Positions 36,051 to 43,985 of a DNA stretch of 64,000 nt are shown here, one piece after another. This DNA is from Termitidicoccus mucosus (GTDB taxonomy: Bacteria > Verrucomicrobiota > Verrucomicrobiia > Opitutales > Opitutaceae). The position numbers were made by a program, and so were the translations under genes. Location: NCBI RefSeq assembly GCF_038725785.1, contig NZ_CP109796.1, positions 3,286,001-3,350,000 of the forward strand, read 5' to 3'. A model generated the notes under the pieces. It was not told the DNA's origin and did not search any database. It saw only the letters and a program-made list of their open reading frames with translations. Position 1 is the first letter of the stretch. Each line of letters opens with the position of its first letter.

Positions 36051-39000
36051 GATGGCTGGTGTTTGGGGCTGGCAGTGTTTGAACGGGGACGGCGCGCGGG
36101 CGATTTGTGCGCGTTTCTTTTGGAAGACGGCCCACCGCCGCCTGCATCGTTTCCGGCGAACGGGGAGATGCCACGACGGAGGCGGAAGGCGGCGAGGGCG
36201 CCGATGGCGTAGTAAAGGTAGGCCGAGGGGGCGCCGCCGCCGCTTTTTCCTTCATCCCCGCCGCCCGCTCCGGGCGTGCCGTTGTTGCCGGGGGTGTTGG
36301 TGGCGTCGGGGGCGAGGGTGAGGGTGACAACCTCGGCGGTGCCGCTGGCGAGGGTGATTTTGCGAATGGCGGCGTTGCCGGTGTCGGCGACGTAAAGGTC
36401 GCCGGCGGCGTCGAGCGCGATGTCGGCGGGGGCGTTGAACCATGCGGCGGTGCCCGTGCCGTCCTGATAACCGGGGACGCCGGGGATGGCGGGCGCGGTG
36501 TCGTCGCCAGGATGGCCGGCGAGGGTGCGGAGGGTGCCGGAGCGGAGTTCGCGGACGAGGTGGTTGCCGGTGTCGGCGATATAGAGGCTGCCGTCCGCCG
36601 CGCCGCCGCGGAGAAGGCCGTCCGCAACGAGGGCGCCGGGTGAGCGGAGGCGCGCGACAGCGGCGGGGCCATCGACGCAGCCCGCCTCGCCGGCGGCACC
36701 GGCGATGGTCGCGACCTCGCGGGTGTCCGGGGCGATGACGCGGATGGCGTGGTTGCCGGTGTCGGCCACGTAGAGCCAGCCGGCGGCGTCCACCGCGATG
36801 CCCCGGGGCGAGTCGAAGGTGGCGGCGGTGCCGCTGGCGTCGAGCGCGCCGGGAGCGCCGTTGCCGGCGATGGTGGCGACAGAGCCCGAGCCGGCGGCGA
36901 TCATGCGGATGAGGTGGTTGCCGGTGTCGGCGATGTAAGTGTTGCCCAGATTATCAACGGCCACGGCAGCGGGCTGGTTGAGCGGGGGCGCGGCGGAGGC
37001 GGCCAGCGTGATCGTCGCGCCGTCGGCGGCGACGGCACGGATGGTGTTGTTGCCGGTGTCGGCGATGTGGAGTTTTCCGCTGGCGGGGCTGATCTTGAGA
37101 CCACGCGGGTGATCGAAGCGAGCGGCGCCAGCGGGACCATCGGCGGCGCCGGACGCGCCGGGCGAGCCGGCAAGGGTGGTGATGGTTTTGCGGTCGGCGG
37201 CTATTTTCTGGATGGCGTGGCGGGCATTGTCGGCAACGTAGAGGTTGCCCGAGGTGTCGAGCACAAGGCCGGCGGGCTGCGGGAAAACGTCGGGGGCGAC
37301 GGTGAGGGTGGCGGGAGGGCTGATGGCGGGCTGGCCGTAACCGTTGTCGGCGACGCAGCGGTATTGCCAGCCGTTCATGGCGGCGGTGGCGCCGGTGATG
37401 GCGAGGGCGGCGGTGGCGGCGCCGGTGTGGATGGCATCGTCAGTGACGTTTTCCCATTCGCCGCCGGGCTTGAGCACCTGCCACTGGCAGGACGGCGCGG
37501 GATTGCCCTGGGCGGTGGCGGTAAACACCACAGAGGCAGACTGGCCGGCGGTGGCGTTGGCATTGGCTGGCGCGGCGGGCAGGCCGGGAGGGACGGCGAG
37601 GGCGAAGGCGGCGTCGCTGCGCAGTTCGGAGCCGTCCTTCATGCGCAGGGTGATTTTGCCGCCGCTGGCGAGAAACGGCGGGGCGGTGGCGGTGATTTGC
37701 GCGGACGAGTCCACGCGGAAGGCGGCGGCGGGCACGTCAGCGAAATACACTTGGGCAACGTCCGTGAGGTCGTCGCCGGCGATGGTGGCCTCGCCGCCAG
37801 CGGCGACGATTTCGGGGATGGCGGCGAGGATGGGCGAGAGGGGCTGGGTGATCTCGACCCATTTGAGGCGGAGACCGTTGGAAGGAAGCCCGTCAGGGAG
37901 ATCGAGGGCGCGGACGAAGAGAGTGTTGGCACCGTCGCGGAGGAGGCCGGCGGGCACATTCCAGGAGAGGTATTGCGAGGCGTGCCCAAAGCCGGCCTTG
38001 ATCGGGGTCTCAAAGGGATAAGCCGCGTCGAGCCGGACGGCGGGGGCGAGTTGGACGCCGTTAAGCGTGACGAGCCATTCGCCGCGCGAGACGTTCGATG
38101 GCGGGGTGGTTTCGTCGCCGGTCCATTCGTCGTTGGTGATGAGCTGAAGGCGGAGGGTGCCGGCGGTGTTTCTTTTGCGCGGAAGAATGTCGAGCTGGAA
38201 CTCCCGCGAGTTGTTCGAAGCGCCCGCCCCGTCGGTGAAGAGCAGACCCCCGACCTCCAGGAAAAAGTAGCCGGGCGGTTGTTCGAGGGCGGCGCGGTCG
38301 AGGAGGCCGGGGATAAGCTCGAAGGGCGGTTCGTTGAAGGGGCCGACGCGCTCGGAGAAGCTGCCGTGCTTGCGGTAATAGACGAAGTTGAAAAAGGAGA
38401 GGCCGTCGGCGCCGCGCGCGAGGGCGATGCGGGAGGTGTTTTCCAGCATTTCCTTGGTGGTGCGGCGGAAGCAACTGTTGCCGTAGCCGGTGACGCCGGT
38501 GAAATTCCAGACTTGGGACTGTTGGAAAAGCGTATAATAAATGGTGGCGTCCGGGACGGCGGCACGGAGGGCGGCGAGGGCGGTTTGCTGGCTGGTGCGG
38601 GCGGCGGAGGGTTTCATGTTGAACCACTCGATGCCCTGCCGGCGCCACTCGACGGGGTCGAAGCCGACGTCGTTCCATTCTGCCTGGTCGGCCGGCATCT
38701 GGGCGCCGAGCCATTTGTGCTGGCCGGGCTTGGCGGTGGCATCGAGGATGGCGCGGACTTTGCCGATAAAGGCGGACATGATGACGACGCGCTCCGCGCG
38801 CTCCTCGTCGGTGGAGGCGGTCGGGAAATAGATTTGGTAGCGCATGAAGTCGAGTTCGAGGCCGTCGAAATCGTAGCGCCCGAGCATTTCGGCGATGAGG
38901 TCGAGCTTGTATTGCCTGACTTCGGGGATGAGCCAGTTGTGCAATTTGACATTGTTATTGGTGGAGCCGGCGACGTCGCGGATGTCGGGATTAAGGCGAT

Positions 39001-39556
39001 ACTCCGGGTGCTCGACGTAGAATTTCGCCAGCGACTGGACCATGGCGCCGCGCAAGCCCTCGGCGTAGGTGGCATAGGCGTATTCGAGGTGGTGGGCGTC
39101 GTTCAGGCGGAAGGAAGCGAGGGCGGCGACACGATGTTTTTTGCACTCGTCTATAAAGACGCCGATCATGTCGCCGCCGGCGAGGAGGTATTTGTGGTAG
39201 GCGTTGGCGGGTTCGAGGCCGTAGTGTTCGCGGAACCACGCCTCCTGCGCCTCCAACGGCGCAATTTCGCTTTTCCACCAGGGCACCCAGCCCATGCCGG
39301 GCTGGATGAGCTGGGCGTCCACGCCGGCGACGGCGGCCTCGGCCACGCTCGCGCGGATCTTGGCGTCGGTGAGGCCGTCGGTGTTTCTGTCACCGTTCGG
39401 GTTGTAGGAGCTGACGCAGTTGAGTATATTGGTGGCGTCGTTGTTGAATATCATCCGCCAGCCCGGCCCCGAGCGCGGGGCGGCTTCGATGGAGACGATG
39501 CACGCGGCGACGAGGACGGCGGCAAGGCAGACGGCGGGGTGGCGGGATGACTTCAT
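36047..39556 (-). CDS. Multidomain secreted hydrolase-like protein (paralogue B): TIM barrel + IPT + Ig-like + six NHL repeats
   Basis: 1169 residues. Signal peptide at 1-25. Residues about 30-580 are the same hydrolase-like module as paralogues A and C (WRMIFNNDATNILN, IGVFIDECKKHRVAALASF, FDGLELDFMRYQIYFP). An IPT/TIG-like domain follows at about 585-665 (AAGGEATIAGDDL), then an Ig-like domain at 666-760 (QCRC-type core W-Q...YRCVADNGYG). Six NHL-type units (LYVADNARHAIQKI, LHIADTGNNTIRAV, YIADTGNHLIRMI, LYVADTGNHAIRVI, LYIADTGNHLVREL, LYVADTGNAAIRKI) should make a six-bladed propeller. The C-terminus has a Gly-rich linker, GGGAPSAYLYYAIGALAAF and an Arg-rich tail, resembling a C-terminal sorting/anchor signal. 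The stop overlaps the autotransporter start. Confidence 0.78.
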   Translation of the reverse strand: MKSSRHPAVCLAAVLVAACIVSIEAAPRSGPGWRMIFNNDATNILNCVSSYNPNGDRNTDGLTDAKIRASVAEAAVAGVDAQLIQPGMGWVPWWKSEIAPLEAQEAWFREHYGLEPANAYHKYLLAGGDMIGVFIDECKKHRVAALASFRLNDAHHLEYAYATYAEGLRGAMVQSLAKFYVEHPEYRLNPDIRDVAGSTNNNVKLHNWLIPEVRQYKLDLIAEMLGRYDFDGLELDFMRYQIYFPTASTDEERAERVVIMSAFIGKVRAILDATAKPGQHKWLGAQMPADQAEWNDVGFDPVEWRRQGIEWFNMKPSAARTSQQTALAALRAAVPDATIYYTLFQQSQVWNFTGVTGYGNSCFRRTTKEMLENTSRIALARGADGLSFFNFVYYRKHGSFSERVGPFNEPPFELIPGLLDRAALEQPPGYFFLEVGGLLFTDGAGASNNSREFQLDILPRKRNTAGTLRLQLITNDEWTGDETTPPSNVSRGEWLVTLNGVQLAPAVRLDAAYPFETPIKAGFGHASQYLSWNVPAGLLRDGANTLFVRALDLPDGLPSNGLRLKWVEITQPLSPILAAIPEIVAAGGEATIAGDDLTDVAQVYFADVPAAAFRVDSSAQITATAPPFLASGGKITLRMKDGSELRSDAAFALAVPPGLPAAPANANATAGQSASVVFTATAQGNPAPSCQWQVLKPGGEWENVTDDAIHTGAATAALAITGATAAMNGWQYRCVADNGYGQPAISPPATLTVAPDVFPQPAGLVLDTSGNLYVADNARHAIQKIAADRKTITTLAGSPGASGAADGPAGAARFDHPRGLKISPASGKLHIADTGNNTIRAVAADGATITLAASAAPPLNQPAAVAVDNLGNTYIADTGNHLIRMIAAGSGSVATIAGNGAPGALDASGTAATFDSPRGIAVDAAGWLYVADTGNHAIRVIAPDTREVATIAGAAGEAGCVDGPAAVARLRSPGALVADGLLRGGAADGSLYIADTGNHLVRELRSGTLRTLAGHPGDDTAPAIPGVPGYQDGTGTAAWFNAPADIALDAAGDLYVADTGNAAIRKITLASGTAEVVTLTLAPDATNTPGNNGTPGAGGGDEGKSGGGAPSAYLYYAIGALAAFRLRRGISPFAGNDAGGGGPSSKRNAHKSPARRPRSNTASPKHQPS

Positions 39557-39570
39557 GGCGGGGCGGGGTA

Positions 39571-41235
39571 TTATCTGGCGCCGGGGGTTGCCGGTTGGAG
39601 AATTTCAATCCAGCGGAGACGCAGGGGCGGGGCTTTTTCGCTGTCGATTGTGATGATGTTGTCGCCGTCCTTCAGCAATCCGGCGGGAATGGCAAAGGAA
39701 AGGTATTGCTGCGGGTGGCCAAAGCCGGCCTTGAAGGGCGTGGGAAACGGATAGGCGGTGGCGAGGGACTTGGCGGCGGCGAGAGGCTTGCCGTTAAGCG
39801 TGACGGCCCACGCGCCGCGGTCGGGCGTGTCGGGTTTGTCCAGCTCGCTGCTCCTGGATTCCCGGTCGGTGAGCATCTGGATGCGCAGGGTGGCCGCGCC
39901 GTTGCCGGCGGCGGGGACGATGTTCATTTTATATTCGCGCTTGTAGCCGGGCTTGGGGAAGAGCTCGTGCTCGGCTTTCAGATAGAAATAGCCGTCGGCC
40001 CGCGAAATTTTGTCCTTGTCCGTCAACGCGGGCAGATAATCGAAGGGCGGTTCGTCGAACGGGCCCCGCTCCTTGGGCGGCGCGCCGTGATTGCGGTAAT
40101 AAACAAAGTTGAAAAAACTCACCCCGTCTGCTCCCCGGGCATAGGCCTGGCGGGCAGTGTTTATAAACATTTCCCTGGTGCTGCGTCTCCAGCAGTGGCC
40201 GTCATAACCCGAGGCGCCGAATTTCCATGTCTGCGTGGTGTGTGTGAGCTCCAGATATATTTTGGCATCGGGCGCGTCCTTGCGCAGCGCGGCGACACCG
40301 GTTTGCTGCGTCATGTTATAGGAAGGGCTTATATTGAAATAATCCACTCCCGCCTTGCGCCACGCGGACGGTTCCAAGCCGACATCCCGCCACTCGGCCT
40401 CATTGACGGGCACGCGCACGCCGAGATAACGATGTTTGCCACTGGTTTTCGCAGCCACCTCGTCCAAGCGCGCACGCGCCTTGCGGATAAAATCGCACAT
40501 CACCTCCACACGGGCGGCCATCGGCGTGTCATCCGGAAAATAATAAGGGTGACGCAGGAAATCCAACTCGATGCCGTCAAGGGTGGGATAGACTTCGATC
40601 ACCTCGGCGAGCAGACGCTCCTTGTGGGCGCGCGCTTCGGGGACGAGCCAGTTGTGCACACGGTCTTTTATCGCGCGCGAGGGAAGGGGCGCGATGCGAT
40701 ATTGCGGGTGCTCCACATAGAAACGGTTGATGCAGTGGGCGACGCCGCCGGGGACTTTTTCATCCCAGGAACGCTCCTGATGATGGCCGTCGTTGCAGCG
40801 GAAGGAGACGAGGGCGGCGACGTTGTTTTTATGGCATTCGTCGATGAAGACGCCGACGATGTCGCCGCCGGCGAGGAGGTAGCGGTGCTCGGCGAGGTCG
40901 GGCTCGGTGCCGTAGCGCTCGCGAAACCATTGCTCGTGCTCGGCGAGGGGGACAATCTTGCTGGGCCACCACGGCACCCAGCTTGTGCAAGGTTGGATGA
41001 GCTGGGCGTCCATCCCGGGGACGACGGCCTCGCGCACGCTGGCGCGGATTTTCTCGTCGGTCAGTTGGTTGTCTTTTTTGCTTTGGGAGCGGCCTTCGTT
41101 AAAGGGGCTGACGCAGTTGAGAATGTTGGTGGTGTCGTTGTCATAAATCATGCGCCAGGGGGGATTCTGGGCGGCATGAAGCAGGGCGCTTGATGACACC
41201 ATGCCCAGAAGGAGAAAGGGGATGCGTTTTTTCAT
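39571..41235 (-). CDS. Secreted TIM-barrel glycoside hydrolase-like protein, paralogue C
   Basis: 554 residues with signal peptide (IPFLLLGMVSSSALLHA). Very close to paralogue A throughout: WRMIYDNDTTNILN, VGVFIDECHKNNVAALVSF, DGIELDFLRHPYYFPDDTP, YLELTHTTQTWKFG and the C-terminal NGKPLAA...QYLSFAIPAGLL...LRLRWIEI sandwich. The closeness to A, which sits over 20 kb away in the same run, points to a recent duplication or an exchange between loci. The start of paralogue B lies only 14 bp downstream of this stop, and the Ser-type sulfatase lies 103 bp upstream. Secreted action on a glycan backbone is inference. Confidence 0.75.
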   Translation of the reverse strand: MKKRIPFLLLGMVSSSALLHAAQNPPWRMIYDNDTTNILNCVSPFNEGRSQSKKDNQLTDEKIRASVREAVVPGMDAQLIQPCTSWVPWWPSKIVPLAEHEQWFRERYGTEPDLAEHRYLLAGGDIVGVFIDECHKNNVAALVSFRCNDGHHQERSWDEKVPGGVAHCINRFYVEHPQYRIAPLPSRAIKDRVHNWLVPEARAHKERLLAEVIEVYPTLDGIELDFLRHPYYFPDDTPMAARVEVMCDFIRKARARLDEVAAKTSGKHRYLGVRVPVNEAEWRDVGLEPSAWRKAGVDYFNISPSYNMTQQTGVAALRKDAPDAKIYLELTHTTQTWKFGASGYDGHCWRRSTREMFINTARQAYARGADGVSFFNFVYYRNHGAPPKERGPFDEPPFDYLPALTDKDKISRADGYFYLKAEHELFPKPGYKREYKMNIVPAAGNGAATLRIQMLTDRESRSSELDKPDTPDRGAWAVTLNGKPLAAAKSLATAYPFPTPFKAGFGHPQQYLSFAIPAGLLKDGDNIITIDSEKAPPLRLRWIEILQPATPGAR

Positions 41236-41338
41236 GTTTATATCGGGTTTGCCGGGTTTGGGATGTATCGGGAGAGGTGTGTCGGTGAAGGAAGCAGGCG
41301 GACAGGTTTGCGGGACGCGGGGATTTGGCCCAGTGGCG

Positions 41339-42937
41339 TCAAAGGGTGCCCTCCTTGGCGCGCAGCGCCATCGGCTTGTAGCCCTCGGAGTAATTGATCT
41401 GAGTCGCGAAAAGCCATTCGTGATAGTTTTCCTTCATCTCGCGCGCCAAGGCGGCGTGGGCCGGGGCGGCGATGAGGTTGGTTAATTCATAGGGATCCTG
41501 CTTGAGATTAAAGAGGTGCTCCCTGCCCTGCTGATAAAACCACTTGTAGTCACCCTTGCGCGTCATGCAGGAAAGTTTGTTGCGGAAATAGATTTCCGAG
41601 AAAACCGTGCGTCCGTCGTCCTCCGTCACCTCGCCGCGCACGATGGGCAGGAGGGAGCGGGTGACGCGCTGCGGCGACACCTTTCCGCCCGCCGCCTCGA
41701 CCACCGTGGCATATACATCGTTCAAGCTCACGGGGACGCCGGATTCCGGCGCGGCGACCTTGACGCCTTTGGGCGGGCGCACCCACATGGGAACGCCCAC
41801 CGATTCCTCGTAAAAGGAGCCTTTTGCCATCGCGCCGTGCGCGCCCATCATGTCGCCGTGATCGGAGATGAAGATGATGAGCGTGTTGTCCCAGTTGCCG
41901 CGTTTTTTCAGTGCGTCAAACACCTTGCCCACGCAGTGGTCGATATAGGTGATTTTTCCGAGGTAATTGGCCCGCATTTTGCGCCATTGCCGTTCGTCAT
42001 ATTTATAGCCGCCACTGCTGATGGGGAATTTGAGATTGGGCGGCATCGCCAGCGAGTCGGGGTCATACATCGAAGCATAGGGCTCGGGAGCATCGAGGGG
42101 GTTGTGGGGACCGAACCAACTCGCGACGAGAAAGAGCGGTTTGTCCAGAGGCTGCTTTTGCAGGAACTCGATTGTGCGGTTGGCAACGAACATTTCGTTG
42201 TGCTCCTCGGGCGTGCATGCGGATGCCTTGGGCAGGTAGCTGTCGTTTCTCAGGCGGTGAGCAAGGTCGGAGGCGACGGCCTCCCATTTGCCGATGCTTT
42301 TCAGATAGCGGGCATAGTCGGACTTCGGGGCGCCGGGGGTGGAGAACGGACTGGGGATGTTGTCCACGTGGTCGAGTTTCAGCGCGGCGTAAAAGGCGTC
42401 CGGGTTGGCAAGCGACTGTTGTTTCCACATGTTACCCGAAAGCCAGTGAGTCTTGCCGATTTGGGCGGTGGTGTAGCCAGCGGTCTTCATGTCGGCAAAC
42501 AAGCGCGCCTGCGCGACGATCGGCGCCCATTCGATGGTGTTGCCCCAAAGCCCGGTGCTGTGGGGGAACAAACCTGTCAGCAGGTCGGTGCGCGCGGGCA
42601 TGCTGATAGGACAACTGGAGTAAGCGCAGCCAAAACGCATGCCTTCGCGGGCGACGGCATCCAGGTTTGGCGTGCGCACGGGCGAGCCCCAGCGAGAGGT
42701 TTCCCGTGTGCTCCACTGGTCGGTGAAAATGACAAATATGTCTGGCTTTCCGAAAGCCGCCGGTGGTTGTGCATCGGGTTCATCTCCGGCAAATGCAGCA
42801 ACGTCGCGCCGACCCAGAATCCGCCCCAAGGCCACCAGCCCGGATGCTTTTATGAAGGTCCGCCTGGCGATTGAGGCACGTTTTGATCTTCCAACGGGCT
42901 CCAGAGGAGATGGATTGTGTAACCTCATAAAATTCAT
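41339..42937 (-). CDS. Secreted sulfatase, Ser-type, with Tat-like signal
   Basis: Sulfate-ester hydrolase. The formylglycine site is SMPAR at residues 112-116, giving [CS]-x-[PA]-x-R with Ser as the modified residue; Ser-type sites need an anaerobic radical-SAM maturase of the AtsB type. IFVIFTDQW (67-75) provides the metal-binding block, although the usual DD is DQ, as in the choline-sulfatase-like and heparan-type sulfatases. GKTHWLSG and FISDHGDMMGAHG are conserved catalytic and metal blocks. RRTFIKASGL at 25-34 is a twin-arginine signal. First gene of the long minus-strand run and divergent from the GntR regulator, 210 bp away. No maturase gene is in the window. Confidence 0.87.
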   Translation of the reverse strand: MNFMRLHNPSPLEPVGRSKRASIARRTFIKASGLVALGRILGRRDVAAFAGDEPDAQPPAAFGKPDIFVIFTDQWSTRETSRWGSPVRTPNLDAVAREGMRFGCAYSSCPISMPARTDLLTGLFPHSTGLWGNTIEWAPIVAQARLFADMKTAGYTTAQIGKTHWLSGNMWKQQSLANPDAFYAALKLDHVDNIPSPFSTPGAPKSDYARYLKSIGKWEAVASDLAHRLRNDSYLPKASACTPEEHNEMFVANRTIEFLQKQPLDKPLFLVASWFGPHNPLDAPEPYASMYDPDSLAMPPNLKFPISSGGYKYDERQWRKMRANYLGKITYIDHCVGKVFDALKKRGNWDNTLIIFISDHGDMMGAHGAMAKGSFYEESVGVPMWVRPPKGVKVAAPESGVPVSLNDVYATVVEAAGGKVSPQRVTRSLLPIVRGEVTEDDGRTVFSEIYFRNKLSCMTRKGDYKWFYQQGREHLFNLKQDPYELTNLIAAPAHAALAREMKENYHEWLFATQINYSEGYKPMALRAKEGTL

Positions 42938-43036
42938 CGAATAATAAAATAAAATGAAAAGGCCGGGGCTTGGCTTTTTGGGGATGGACGGGGAAATTAC
43001 GAGAATGGGCAGGGTGCAATGTCAGTGAACTTACCA

Positions 43037-43046
43037 TGTTATAACA
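43037..43046. promoter_or_regulatory. Candidate operator TGTTATAACA in the divergent control region
   Basis: A perfect 10-bp palindrome about midway between the starts of the sulfatase (42937) and gntR (43148). The same palindrome recurs at 52234-52243 upstream of the symporter operon. TAACACGT also occurs twice here (43042-43049 and 43109-43116). GntR/FadR-type regulators bind short AT-rich palindromes, so this is a plausible site for the adjacent regulator; that link is inferred. Confidence 0.45.
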
Positions 43047-43147
43047 CGTCAAGTTCTTTTTAATTTTTCTCGAATTTTGTTCGCTATTCACATCATTCCA
43101 TGACTGGGTAACACGTAATTTCTCCTTGCGTCTGCTGTTATTTCACC

Positions 43148-43894
43148 ATGGGCGATCCTTCCTCTTCATTTGTGCTGAATACCGCTTTTGCCGTTTCGGA
43201 TGGCAAAACAGGAACAACCGACAGCCATCTGTCTGTAACTGCCGACCGGGTCCGTCAAAAATTGCTGGATCTTATCCTGAGCGGAGAAATCGCCGCCGGC
43301 ACGCGCCTTGACCAACGCCAACTCGCCAAGCGGCTGGAAACGACCACCGCCCCCTTGCGGGAGGCATTCAGCGCGCTGGAAAACGAAGGGTTGCTGGTGC
43401 GCCAGCAGGGACTCGGTGTTTTTTGCCGTGTCTATACCGTTCCCGAAATCGAGGAGATGGTCGAAATCCGCGGCGTGCTTGAGTCGCTGGCGGCACGGCG
43501 GGCGACGGCGCACATCACCGCGGTGGAAGCCAATGAACTGAGGGAAATTGCGATGCAGCTCAGCCAGCCGATCAAACCGGACGGCGTGAGCGAGTTTCTC
43601 CAATGCCACGTCGGCTTTCACAAGCGTGTCATCCAGATTTCGCGCAGCCCCCGCTTGCAGGCATTGCTCGAATTCCACCACTTCGTTGACGTGGTGCTGG
43701 CCAACATCGCGCCCCAGCTTTGGAAAATCGAACCTCACGATCATCTCGGTTTGGTCAACGCGCTGGAAAGCGGAAATCCCGAATGGGCCGAGCAGGCCAT
43801 GCGCAACCACATCGCGCCGACCTATCAAAAACGCTTTGCCGCCTTGCGCGCCCGCTTCGGCGAGGGTCCGATTTTTTCTCAACGGACGGCGTGA
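43148..43894 (+). CDS. GntR-family transcriptional regulator with FCD ligand domain
   Basis: 248 residues. An N-terminal winged helix-turn-helix (about 28-98: VRQKLLDLILSGEIAAGTRLDQRQLAKRLE, then TTAPLREAFSALENEGLL) is typical of FadR-type GntR proteins. The FCD effector domain (about 105-235) keeps its metal/ligand histidines in VGFHKRVI, DHLGLVNALESG and AMRNHI. These regulators usually respond to sugar acids or related organic acids, which fits a nearby HpcH aldolase. It is transcribed away from the long sulfatase-led run and is the only regulator in the locus, so it probably controls that run and perhaps itself. No strong ribosome-binding site precedes ATG 43148. Confidence 0.88.
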   Translation: MGDPSSSFVLNTAFAVSDGKTGTTDSHLSVTADRVRQKLLDLILSGEIAAGTRLDQRQLAKRLETTTAPLREAFSALENEGLLVRQQGLGVFCRVYTVPEIEEMVEIRGVLESLAARRATAHITAVEANELREIAMQLSQPIKPDGVSEFLQCHVGFHKRVIQISRSPRLQALLEFHHFVDVVLANIAPQLWKIEPHDHLGLVNALESGNPEWAEQAMRNHIAPTYQKRFAALRARFGEGPIFSQRTA

Positions 43895-43985
43895 TTTCAA
43901 TTTCCAGTGAGAAGGACAGGGGAAATTCCGGGCAGACTGAAGAGCGATTTCTATATTCATAAATGACACGAGACCGGAGACTGTC

